Positions 1 through 7,898 of a DNA stretch of 64,000 nucleotides are shown here, piece by piece. Made by a program: the position numbers and the translations under genes. This stretch comes from Novosphingobium sp. UBA6272 (GTDB lineage Bacteria; Pseudomonadota; Alphaproteobacteria; Sphingomonadales; Sphingomonadaceae), in the NCBI RefSeq assembly GCF_002440635.1, contig NZ_DJUW01000016.1, positions 118,130-182,129 on the forward strand, given 5' to 3'. The notes under the pieces are model-generated. The model was not told the origin of the DNA. It searched no databases and saw only the letters and a program-made list of their open reading frames with translations. How positions within the stretch are numbered: the stretch's first letter is position 1; each line of letters opens with the position of its first letter.

Positions 1-369
1 TCGTCGCGCTCTGGTCTTGTCGGGATCCCCGGCGCTGCTGCCTATGCCAGTTCCAAGGCGGCGGTGCGCAACCATACCAAGTCGGTCGCGCTGTGGTGCG
101 CGCAGAACGGCTGGGCGATCCGCTGCAATTCGATTCACCCGGCGGCGATCCTGACCGAGATGTGGGAACCGCTGCTGGGTGACGGACCAGACCGCGCCGA
201 GCGGATGGCGGCGTTTGTCGCCGATACCCCGCTCAAGCGGTTCGGAGGGATCTCCGAAGTTGCCGCACTGGCCGTGCTGCTGGCTTCCGATGAAGCGGGC
301 TACATCACCGGGGCCGAGCTGAACATCGATGGCGGACTGCTCGCCGGATCGGCGGCAAGTCCGGGATAA
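1..369 (+). CDS. Short-chain dehydrogenase/reductase, C-terminal part (gene begins before the window)
   Basis: The reading frame is open from base 1, so the N-terminal cofactor-binding half lies outside the window. The visible 122 residues contain the SDR catalytic Y-x-x-x-K signature (YASSK, codons 15-19). The usual C-terminal pattern follows: a 'CNSIHPA' strand, an 'FGGISEVA' segment and the closing 'GAELNIDGG' motif. This is a classical NAD(P)-dependent SDR, a cytoplasmic alcohol/ketone oxidoreductase. The sequence resembles the hydroxysteroid or cyclohexanol dehydrogenase-like subgroup, but the substrate cannot be read from it. It ends with TAA at 367-369. The next gene starts 77 bp downstream. 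Confidence 0.9.
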   Translation, partial: SSRSGLVGIPGAAAYASSKAAVRNHTKSVALWCAQNGWAIRCNSIHPAAILTEMWEPLLGDGPDRAERMAAFVADTPLKRFGGISEVAALAVLLASDEAGYITGAELNIDGGLLAGSAASPG

Positions 370-445
370 ATCGGCCCTAGCGCTTTCAATTGCCGCCAAT
401 TCTGCCAAGCTGGCCCCTGGTATTGGACAGCGGGACGGAGGGGCT

Positions 446-3265
446 ATGATCCTGTGGGCGATCGTCGCCGGGGCACTGATCGGCTGGGCCGTGTCCGACT
501 GGGGCAACGGCTCTATCGGAGCGATCCTGGGCGGCATGCTCGGCGCGGCGATGGGCAAGTGGCTCCAGAACGAATTCACCGCTCAGGTAGCGCGCGAAGT
601 GCGCCGGCAGCTTGATGGCTTGCAGGAACCGCACGTGCCGAATGTCCTGCCGGCCGAGCCGCCGCGCCCACAAGTGCCCGAAACGGAACCGGTTGCTCCG
701 CCGATCGCAGCGCCCGTACCCGAGCCCGCGATGGTTCAGGCCTGGACCGAGCAGGCCCCGGCCTGGCAGGAAGTGGTGCGACAGGAACCGGCCGAGCCCT
801 CGCTTGCAGAAAAGGCGATCCATCACACGGTCGAATGGTTCACCGGCGGCAACACCATCGTCCGGGTCGGGCTGGTGGTGCTGTTCGTGGGCCTGGTGTT
901 CCTGGCCCGGCTGGTCGCCAATGCCGGGCTGTTCCCGCTGGAAGCGCGGCTGGCCACAGTCGGCCTGATCGGCGCGGCGCTGCTCGGCATCGGCTTCGTC
1001 AAACGGATCGAGCGTCCCGACTTCGCGCTGCACCTGCAAGGGGGCGGCGTCGCGGTGATGTACCTGACGGTCTTCGCCGCAGCGCGAATTTACGAGGTGA
1101 TGCCGCCCCTGGCTGCCTTTGGCTTCATGGTCCTGATCGCGGCGTTGGGGGCTTTCCTGGCGGTGATGCAGGATTCGCGGGTGATGGCGCTGGCCAGCTT
1201 CCTCGGCGGCTATGCCGTGCCGGTCATGCTCGGCGGCGAGGCGGAGACCCCGCTCGGACTGTTCAGCTATATCACCATTCTCAACCTGGCGGTGATGGGG
1301 ATCGCCTGGAAGAAGAGTTGGCGGCTGCTCAACCTGCTCGGCTTCTTCGCAACCTTCGGCCTCGCCACGCTGTGGGGCTTTGGCGCTTACCAGGATCGCC
1401 ATTTCCTGATCTGCGAAGTGTTCCTGGCGCTGTCGGTGGCGATCTATCTCGCCACCGCGCTGCTCTATGCCCACAATACTCCGGGTAAGCTCGGCAATGT
1501 TGCGGATTCGACGCTGCTGTTCGGGACCGCGCTGGCCGGTTTCGGGCTGCAGTCCGGGCTGGTCCATGACCGGCCTTATGCCGCCGCATGGTCGGCGCTG
1601 GTGTTTGGCGCGGTCTACCTCGCCGTCGCCTGGTGGGCGATGCAGCGCCGCAAGCAAGGCATGGGCCTGCTCAGCGAATGCATGCTGGCGATCGGGGTCG
1701 GCTTCGTCACCCTCGCGATCCCATTGGCGCTCGACGTCAAATGGGTCGGCGCGTCTTGGGCGCTGGAAGGCGCGGGCGCGTTCTGGGTCGGAACACGGCA
1801 GGCACGGTGGATGCCGCGGCCCTTTGGACTGCTGCTGCAGGCATTCGGTGCGGCCCTGACCCTGGCAACACTGGAAGCCAATGTCTCGGCCGTGCCGATC
1901 TTCAACAACGGCGTGTTCGGCCCGCTGCTGATCGCCGCGCCGCTGCTGTTCACCGCCTGGCTGCTGCGTCAGACCTGGCCGCACAGCGGATCAAGCTGGG
2001 CCGAGAACTGGGAACCGGTTGAGCAAAGCCTCGGCAAACCTTGGTTCCTCGCCGGGTTCGCCTTTGCTGCGCTGGCGGCATTGCAGGAAGTCAACCGTGC
2101 CCTGCCCGCCCCAACCAGCGAAGACTGGCCGCAACCGGTATTCTCGGACTGGCAGGCCACGCTGGTCGGCTTGCTCGCCGTGCTCCTGCTGATGGCGCTG
2201 GCCAACTGGACCGGGCGCAAGCGCGACTGGCCGGTTGCGACCTGGCCAGGCCGGGCCGGCATGATCCTGATCGCGTTGGCCTTCCCGGGCATGCTGATCA
2301 TGGGCCGCAATGTAACTGACCTGCCCGATCTGATCGCCTGGGTCGCCGCTTTCGGGATCCATTATAGGATGCTCCAACTGCGCGACAGGGCCAAACTCCC
2401 CGGCCGCAGCGCCTGGGACGCTGGGATGCATACACTGGGCGTGCTGGTGCTGACCGGAATGCTGGCCGATGCCCTGTTCCAGCTGGTCGATGCCGCGAGC
2501 CTGTGGGACACGTCCTGGGCCGGAGTGGTGTTCCTGATCAGCGCCACCGCCGTTCTGTTCGTGCTGACCCGCTGGGCCGGCCGCGCCGCCAGCGGTGGGA
2601 CCGAACCGCACGGCTGGCCGCTGCATCCCCATGCCCGGGCCTATTGGTGGCGCGGAGCCACGGTGCTGGCTGCCTTGACCTACCTTGGGGCACTCGCGGC
2701 CGGGTGGTTTGCAGCCGGCGATGCGGCCCCCCTGCCCTATGTGCCGCTGCTCAACCCGATCGATCTTGCGGTCGGCCTGGCTATCGCCGCGCTGGCCTAT
2801 CGCCGGCAACTGCTCCAAACTGCCGATCCGCAGCCGCGCCTTGCCGCATGGATCGCTGGAAACGGCGGGCTCGGCGCGCTGGCGCTGCTCGGCTTTGTCG
2901 CAATCAACGGCATCTGGGTGAGGACCGCGCACCACTTCATGGGCGTGCCGTGGGACTATTCAACCCTCTCCAGCCCGACCGTATTGACCGGTTTTTCCAT
3001 ACTCTGGACCCTGATCGCAATGGGACTGATGCTGTTCGCCCAGCGCCAGGCGATGCGGCTGCCGTGGCTGGCCGGGGCAACGCTGCTCGGCGTTGTGGTG
3101 GCCAAGCTGCTGTTCGTCGACATGTCACAGGCCGAAGGTATCGCCCGTATCGTCGCGTTCATCGGGGTGGGTGTACTGATGCTGCTGATCGGCTATTTCG
3201 TGCCGTTACCGCCACGCAAGGGCGAAGCTGGTTCGATGTCGCAACGCGGCGAGGAGAAGACTTGA
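446..3265 (+). CDS. DUF2339 family polytopic membrane protein
   Basis: About 939 aa. An in-frame upstream GTG exists at 329, but it overlaps the SDR gene. ATG 446 has a GGAGGGG Shine-Dalgarno sequence just upstream and gives a protein that opens with a glycine-zipper-like membrane segment (WAIVAGALIGWAVS). A proline/glutamate-rich linker occupies roughly residues 60-130. The rest is a long series of hydrophobic helices (about 20 or more), as in DUF2339 (YbfA-like, COG5373) inner-membrane proteins. The function of the family is unknown. The stop overlaps the start of the DUF3999 lipoprotein gene by one base (TGATG at 3263-3267), so the two are probably translated together. DUF2339 and DUF3999 genes are commonly paired, which suggests a shared envelope role (inference). 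Confidence 0.85.
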   Translation: MILWAIVAGALIGWAVSDWGNGSIGAILGGMLGAAMGKWLQNEFTAQVAREVRRQLDGLQEPHVPNVLPAEPPRPQVPETEPVAPPIAAPVPEPAMVQAWTEQAPAWQEVVRQEPAEPSLAEKAIHHTVEWFTGGNTIVRVGLVVLFVGLVFLARLVANAGLFPLEARLATVGLIGAALLGIGFVKRIERPDFALHLQGGGVAVMYLTVFAAARIYEVMPPLAAFGFMVLIAALGAFLAVMQDSRVMALASFLGGYAVPVMLGGEAETPLGLFSYITILNLAVMGIAWKKSWRLLNLLGFFATFGLATLWGFGAYQDRHFLICEVFLALSVAIYLATALLYAHNTPGKLGNVADSTLLFGTALAGFGLQSGLVHDRPYAAAWSALVFGAVYLAVAWWAMQRRKQGMGLLSECMLAIGVGFVTLAIPLALDVKWVGASWALEGAGAFWVGTRQARWMPRPFGLLLQAFGAALTLATLEANVSAVPIFNNGVFGPLLIAAPLLFTAWLLRQTWPHSGSSWAENWEPVEQSLGKPWFLAGFAFAALAALQEVNRALPAPTSEDWPQPVFSDWQATLVGLLAVLLLMALANWTGRKRDWPVATWPGRAGMILIALAFPGMLIMGRNVTDLPDLIAWVAAFGIHYRMLQLRDRAKLPGRSAWDAGMHTLGVLVLTGMLADALFQLVDAASLWDTSWAGVVFLISATAVLFVLTRWAGRAASGGTEPHGWPLHPHARAYWWRGATVLAALTYLGALAAGWFAAGDAAPLPYVPLLNPIDLAVGLAIAALAYRRQLLQTADPQPRLAAWIAGNGGLGALALLGFVAINGIWVRTAHHFMGVPWDYSTLSSPTVLTGFSILWTLIAMGLMLFAQRQAMRLPWLAGATLLGVVVAKLLFVDMSQAEGIARIVAFIGVGVLMLLIGYFVPLPPRKGEAGSMSQRGEEKT

Positions 3266-4641
3266 TGATTGCCCGTTACGCCCGCCTGGCCACCCTTGCC
3301 CTTGCTGCCGCAAGTCTGGCCGCCTGCGGCACCGAAGAGCGGCCCGAACCGAAAAAGGCTGACCAGTTCGGCGTGGTCCTGGCGGTCGCGCCGGCCGATG
3401 AAGGCAAGCTCGGCCGGGTGGTCCTGCCCGCCGCGGCGATTGCCGAGATCAAGCGCGCGGACCTGGGTGACGTGCGGATCTACGATGCCAAGGGCCGGAC
3501 CCTGTCGATCGCGCTCGGCTATGACCGCTCGGGCCAGTCAAGCCTGCTCAAGAGCAGCGACCTGCCGGCAATCCCGATCGCTGCGAACCACGGCGATGGC
3601 GCCGCTGTTCCGATTGCGGTCGAGGTCAAGGCCGGCGATGCCACCGTTGCAGTTACCGCAACCGACGCTGCCGATGCCGACAAGGCGCGGGTCTCGGTAC
3701 TGTTCGACACCCGCACCCTGGCGCTGCCGGTGGCCGGCATGGAGCTTGCCGCCAATCTGCCCAGACAGGTTCCGGTCACCTTCACTCTTGAAAGCAGCGC
3801 CGACCTCAAGAGCTGGGAACCGCTGGCCGAAAAGGTCCTGCTGCGCCCCGGAAACGATCCCGAAGTACTCGGCACCGGGCGCATTGCCCTGCCCGGTGCA
3901 AACCTCAGGGATCGCTATGTTCGGGTCAGCTGGGATGCCACGCCCGATGTCGCGGTTACCGGTGCAAAGGTGTTTGAAGCGGTCGAGCGTCAGCCCGCCC
4001 GGGTCGAGCTGGAAACCAGCGGCGGCAAGCTCAGCAATGACCACGAACTGCGCTTTGCTCCGCAGCTTGCGGTGCCGATTGAAGCGGTCGAGCTGGAACT
4101 GGCCGGGCCCGACGGAATGGTCCCGGTCGAGCTGTTCGGCCGCAATGACCGCAGCGAGCCCTGGGGCCTGCTGGCGCGCGGCACGCTGCGTCAGGGCGAA
4201 GGCCCGCTCAATCTGGAACTCTCAGGGAGCACGACGCGCGAATACCGGATCGTCGCCGACAAGCGCAGCGCCGGCTTCTCGAAGGAACCGAAAGTCAGCC
4301 TTGCGGTTACCCCGATCACGCTGTTCGCTGCGTTCAACGGCGAAGGTCCGTTCAACCTCGCGGTTGGCCATCCCGATGCCAAGCCAGCCTACTTCGATCC
4401 GGCCGACCTTGGCACCACCAGCGAGCTGCTTCGGGCCTGGCGGCGCGACGCCGAAGTGGCGATCGCCGGCGATGCACCGCTGATCCAGTTGGCTCCGGCG
4501 GTGCCGGAAACGCCGTTCGATCCACGCAGCATGGCGCTGTGGGGCGCTCTGCTGCTTGGTACCGCAATCCTCGCCTTTGCTGCCTGGCGGCTGATGCGCG
4601 GTCAGGCTGTGGCGGCAGCGCCTAGTCCACCAACTGGCTGA
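3265..4641 (+). CDS. DUF3999 family lipoprotein
   Basis: 458 aa. The start ATG shares a base with the stop of the upstream DUF2339 gene (TGATG). The N-terminus is a lipoprotein signal with lipobox LAAC (Cys21), followed by a charged 'GTEERPEPKK' stretch. The body is beta-rich and polar, as expected for an extracytoplasmic domain. A single hydrophobic helix lies near the C-terminus (around residues 430-450, 'ALLLGTAILAFAAW') and is followed by a short tail. This fits DUF3999, a family of unknown function that accompanies DUF2339 membrane proteins. The 3' end overlaps the convergent folP gene by 20 bp. Confidence 0.8.
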   Translation: MIARYARLATLALAAASLAACGTEERPEPKKADQFGVVLAVAPADEGKLGRVVLPAAAIAEIKRADLGDVRIYDAKGRTLSIALGYDRSGQSSLLKSSDLPAIPIAANHGDGAAVPIAVEVKAGDATVAVTATDAADADKARVSVLFDTRTLALPVAGMELAANLPRQVPVTFTLESSADLKSWEPLAEKVLLRPGNDPEVLGTGRIALPGANLRDRYVRVSWDATPDVAVTGAKVFEAVERQPARVELETSGGKLSNDHELRFAPQLAVPIEAVELELAGPDGMVPVELFGRNDRSEPWGLLARGTLRQGEGPLNLELSGSTTREYRIVADKRSAGFSKEPKVSLAVTPITLFAAFNGEGPFNLAVGHPDAKPAYFDPADLGTTSELLRAWRRDAEVAIAGDAPLIQLAPAVPETPFDPRSMALWGALLLGTAILAFAAWRLMRGQAVAAAPSPPTG

Positions 4642-5722
4642 AATCGGTAAGCGCGGCGTCGCGCAGACCTAGCCAGACATTGCGGGCCTGGACCGTTTCG
4701 GCGACGTCGTGGACCCGCAGCAGCTGGATCCCGGCCTCGAGCCCCTTCATCGCCAGCGCGACCGAGCCGCCGAGCCGCTGGTGCGCCGGAGCCTCGTTGC
4801 TGAGCGCGCCGATCATCCGCTTGCGGCTGACCCCCAGCAGCAGCGGCTGGCCGAGCGCATGGAACAGCGGCAGGGCGTTGAGCAGTGCCAGATTGTCGGC
4901 GATCGACTTGCCGAAACCGATGCCGGGATCGAGCACGATCTTCTCCCGCGGGATGCCTGCCGCCATGGCCGCATCGCGCCGCGCCGCCAGCCAGTCGAAC
5001 ACGTCGAGCACGACAGCGTCATATTTGCCATCGGCGTGAAGGTCCTCGCCTTCGCCCGGGGCGTGCATCAGCACCACCGGCGCGCCGCTGCGGGCGGCGA
5101 AATCGAGGCTGCGCGGATCGTGGCGCAGCGCGGATACATCGTTGATCAGATGCGCACCCGCCGCCAGCGCGGCCTCCATTATGGCAGGCCGGCGCGTGTC
5201 GACGCTGATCGCCGCGCCCATCGCCGCCAGCCGCTCGATCGCCGGGATCACGCGCTTTAGTTCATCGCCTTCCCAGACCGCCGCAGCGCCGGGCCGGGTG
5301 CTTTCTCCGCCGACATCGATGATCGCGGCCCCACCCTCGACCATGGCGGCGGCATGGGCATGGGCGACTTCGGGATCATCCATGAACTGCCCGCCATCGG
5401 AGAAGCTGTCCGGCGTGACATTGAGGATGCCCATCGCCTGCGGCTGATCGAGCCGCACGGTTCGCGCGCCCAGTTGCAGCGGCGGATGCACGCGCTGAAG
5501 ATTGTCCCACTGTTCGCGCACCCCATCGGGCAAGTCGGACAGCGCAGCGCGCAGTTCCGGCACCGAGAAACGGCGGCGCGCGGTGACTTTGCCGCCGCTG
5601 CGCTCGATCAGCGCGAACCGGCTGGCATAGACCAGCCCGCCCGCCAGCCGGATCGCCTCACCTTCCTCGGACTGCGGAGATCCAGCGAGGGCGATGGGGT
5701 GGAGATAGCAATTTGAACTCAT
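4622..5722 (-). CDS. folP: Dihydropteroate synthase
   Basis: 366 aa from ATG 5722; a TTG at 5740 would add six residues. FolP condenses para-aminobenzoate with 6-hydroxymethyl-dihydropterin diphosphate in folate synthesis and is the target of sulfonamides. The TIM-barrel signatures are all present: 'NVTPDSFSDGG' (from residue 101), 'DVGGESTRPGA', 'SVDTRRP', 'LINDVSAL', 'DPGIGFGKS' and 'GVSRKRMIG'. The protein is about 90 residues longer than the usual 270-280 aa because of an N-terminal extension ahead of the barrel. I believe this extension also occurs in related alphaproteobacteria. It lies downstream of ccrM on the same strand, separated by a degenerate palindromic repeat. Confidence 0.95.
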   Translation of the reverse strand: MSSNCYLHPIALAGSPQSEEGEAIRLAGGLVYASRFALIERSGGKVTARRRFSVPELRAALSDLPDGVREQWDNLQRVHPPLQLGARTVRLDQPQAMGILNVTPDSFSDGGQFMDDPEVAHAHAAAMVEGGAAIIDVGGESTRPGAAAVWEGDELKRVIPAIERLAAMGAAISVDTRRPAIMEAALAAGAHLINDVSALRHDPRSLDFAARSGAPVVLMHAPGEGEDLHADGKYDAVVLDVFDWLAARRDAAMAAGIPREKIVLDPGIGFGKSIADNLALLNALPLFHALGQPLLLGVSRKRMIGALSNEAPAHQRLGGSVALAMKGLEAGIQLLRVHDVAETVQARNVWLGLRDAALTDFSQLVD

Positions 5723-5743
5723 AAGCCGACTTAGCCCCAAAAT

Positions 5744-5873
5744 CCGTCATGCTGAACTTGTTTCAGCATCCATTTCACCGCCCAACCGGAGATCGGTTCA
5801 CACCTTGAATGTTCGGTTAGCTTTGGCACTTCGGCGGCCAGATAGACCCTGGAACGAGTTCAGATTGACGAGG
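5744..5873. repeat. Degenerate long palindrome, 'CTGAACTTGTTTCAG' family
   Basis: This intergenic element lies between folP and ccrM. The left arm (5744-5773) contains 'CTGAACTTGTTTCAG'. The right arm (5844-5873) contains 'CCTGGAACGAGTTCAG' in inverted orientation. The arms resemble the much better conserved pair at 32516-32654, so I take this as an older copy of the same dispersed family. No coding function is seen. Confidence 0.6.
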
Positions 5874-5891
5874 TTTGTTGGGAAGCGTTGC

Positions 5892-7058
5892 TTAATCCTC
5901 GGTCGCCAGCAGATACAGCTGCCGCACCGCATCGAGCGGCTTCAGCTCACCCTCGTGCTCGATGTGCCAAAAGGTCCAGCCATTGCAGCTGGGCGCGCCC
6001 TGGACCTTGGCGCCAAGGCCGTGGATCGAGCCATTGTCTGCCCCGCATATCACCGAACCATCTGCGCGCACGGTAGCCTTGAAGCGGCGCTTCTTGTCGG
6101 AAATGACGGCTCCGGCGGCAATCCAGCCGGTTTCGATCAGGGTCCCGAAGGCCACCTTGGGCGGGGCCTTGTGGCTTTGCATGGTAGTCAGCGCGGATTC
6201 GTCGAGCGGCAGGGCCAGTTCGATCCGTTCCAGCGCAGCCTCGCGGTAGACGCTTTCCCGCTCACACCCGATCCATTCGCGGCCCAAGCGCTTGGCGACC
6301 GCGCCGGTGGTGCCGGTGCCGAAGAACGGGTCGAGCACCACGTCACCCTTGTTGGTGGTCGCGAGCATCACGCGGTAAAGCAGCGCCTCGGGCTTCTGCG
6401 TCGGGTGGACCTTGGTGCCGCCCTTCTTGAGCCGTTCCTGGCCACCGCAGATCGGCAGCACCCAGTCCGAGCGCATCTGCAATTCGTCGTTCAGCGTCTT
6501 CATCAGGCGGTAGTTGAAGGTGTACTTGGCCTTCTCCCCCATCGAGCACCAGATCAGCGTTTCGTGCGCGTTGGTGAAGCGGGTGCCCTTGAAGTTGGGC
6601 ATCGGGTTGGCCTTGCGCCAGACTACGTCGTTGAGGATCCAGAAGCCCATGTCCTGCATCAGCGCGCCGAGCCGGAAGATGTTGTGGTACGATCCGATCA
6701 CCCAGATCGAGCCGTTCGGCTTGAGCACCCGGCGCGCTTCGGTCAGCCACTCGCGGCTGAACTTGTCATAGGCGGCGAAGCTGTCGAACTGGTCCCAGTG
6801 ATCGGTTACCGCATCGACATGGCTGCCATCGGGGCGTGAGAGGTCACCACCGAGCTGCAGATTGTAAGGCGGATCGGCGAAAATCATGTCGACGCTGTCG
6901 GTCGGCAGCCTCCGCATCGCCTCCACGCAATCGCCATCGAGGATCTGCCCCAAAGGCAAATCGGGCCGTGCAACCTCCTTCGCAGCGCGCAGCCGCGCCT
7001 TCTCTTCAACCAGCATCTGACCCATTTTCGTCGCGTCTAACCTCTCAAAGTTATCCAC
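5892..7058 (-). CDS. ccrM: Cell-cycle-regulated DNA adenine methyltransferase (GANTC)
   Basis: 388 aa from GTG 7058; an internal ATG at codon 12 is an alternative. CcrM transfers a methyl group from S-adenosylmethionine to N6 of adenine in GANTC and couples DNA methylation state to the alphaproteobacterial cell cycle. The catalytic DPPY motif is at residues 62-65 (FADPPYNLQLGG). Other close matches to Caulobacter CcrM are 'WVIGSYHNIFR', 'PMPNFKGTRF', 'HPTQKPEALLYR' and 'DPFFGTGTTG' (the SAM-binding FxGxG). A C-terminal RAMA-like domain of about 90 residues includes 'APSCNGWTFWH' and contributes to DNA recognition in CcrM. The upstream region holds eight GANTC sites and a CtrA-like box, annotated separately. 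Confidence 0.96.
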   Translation of the reverse strand: MDNFERLDATKMGQMLVEEKARLRAAKEVARPDLPLGQILDGDCVEAMRRLPTDSVDMIFADPPYNLQLGGDLSRPDGSHVDAVTDHWDQFDSFAAYDKFSREWLTEARRVLKPNGSIWVIGSYHNIFRLGALMQDMGFWILNDVVWRKANPMPNFKGTRFTNAHETLIWCSMGEKAKYTFNYRLMKTLNDELQMRSDWVLPICGGQERLKKGGTKVHPTQKPEALLYRVMLATTNKGDVVLDPFFGTGTTGAVAKRLGREWIGCERESVYREAALERIELALPLDESALTTMQSHKAPPKVAFGTLIETGWIAAGAVISDKKRRFKATVRADGSVICGADNGSIHGLGAKVQGAPSCNGWTFWHIEHEGELKPLDAVRQLYLLATED

Positions 7059-7262
7059 AGGGTGAGTCCTTGCGGAGTCCGCGTCAAGCGGAAACTCGCT
7101 GGAATCCTAGGGATTCATGGTTAAGGAAACATTGAAGAAGGCGGAACGAAACGAGACCGGCACAGCATATGGAGTCCTCAGATTCCCGATGGACTCAAGA
7201 TGTGGTGGGTGTGACCGGTGGGACTCGGCACGAATAAATCCGGCCCGCAACAGCCAGATCGC
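7059..7262 (-). promoter_or_regulatory. ccrM upstream region: eight GANTC sites and a CtrA-like box
   Basis: GANTC occurs at 7064, 7075, 7102, 7112, 7172, 7181, 7192 and 7222 (first bases), that is eight times in 163 bp. About 0.6 would be expected by chance for a 4-defined-base palindromic site. On the ccrM strand the sequence TTAACCAT (7124-7117) is preceded by TCAA with a 7-base spacer (TCAA-N7-TTAACCAT). This matches the CtrA full-site arrangement TTAA-N7-TTAA with one mismatch in the first half. One GATTC (7112-7116) directly abuts the box. Four sites lie between the box and the start codon and four lie upstream. The transcription start is not determined. Confidence 0.7.
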
Positions 7263-7898
7263 TCAAATCAGCTGCAATTGCGAAACCGGAGCGAAGCTTC
7301 GCCGGTGAAGCGGGCTCGGCCCGTGCCGGCGCAGCGCGGCCAGGTGCTCGGCCGTGCCATATCCCATGTTCCGCTCCCACCCGTAATGCGGGTGCACCCG
7401 GGCATGTTCGCGCATCAGCCGGTCGCGGTGCTCTTTCGCCAGGATTGAAGCGGCAGAAATGCAAGGCTCCAGGGCGTCGCCACCAACTATCGCGGTGGCC
7501 CTCCAGCGCCAGTTGGGATGGCGGCCGACCGGAGTCTTGTTGCCGTCGATCAGCACCATGTGCGGTTCGCTGCACAGGCCCTCCACCAGCGCGCTTACCG
7601 CTCGCGTCATCGCCAGCATGGTCGCGGCAAAGATGTTGATCCGGTCGATCTCGTCCGCCTCCACCACCCCCAGCGCCCAAGCGCAGCTTTGTTGAACCAG
7701 CGGTTCCAGCGTGGCACGGCGCTTGGCTGAAAGCTTCTTGGAATCGTCGAGCCCCGCTGGCGCATCAAGGCCCAGCACGCAGGCCGCCGCAACCACTGGG
7801 CCGGCGAGCGGCCCACGCCCCGCTTCGTCGACGCCAATGATCACCTGACCATCGGGGCACTTGGCAATGGCCGGTTTGTCGTCGATATTCGACAGCAT
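7263..7898 (-). CDS. rnhB: Ribonuclease HII
   Basis: 211 aa from ATG 7898. RNase HII cuts the RNA strand of RNA-DNA hybrids and removes single misincorporated ribonucleotides. The acidic active site begins with 'GVDEAGRGPLAGPVVAAA' (Asp24 and Glu25). Later acidic residues include 'DDSKKLS' and 'VLIDGNKTP'. The frame stays open upstream of 7898, but the extra residues are unrelated to the family, so I choose 7898. That ATG overlaps the ATG of the divergent sugar dehydrogenase gene by two bases (GCATGC, 7895-7900). rnhB lies upstream of ccrM on the same strand with a 204 bp gap. Confidence 0.93.
   Translation of the reverse strand: MLSNIDDKPAIAKCPDGQVIIGVDEAGRGPLAGPVVAAACVLGLDAPAGLDDSKKLSAKRRATLEPLVQQSCAWALGVVEADEIDRINIFAATMLAMTRAVSALVEGLCSEPHMVLIDGNKTPVGRHPNWRWRATAIVGGDALEPCISAASILAKEHRDRLMREHARVHPHYGWERNMGYGTAEHLAALRRHGPSPLHRRSFAPVSQLQLI

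Noticed and set aside
386..1984. A 532-codon open frame on the minus strand
   Set aside because: Antisense to the DUF2339 gene, with Gln/Arg/His-rich composition and no recognisable domain.
5805..6839. A 344-codon open frame on the plus strand opposite ccrM
   Set aside because: ccrM is certain on the minus strand; the plus frame has no family resemblance.
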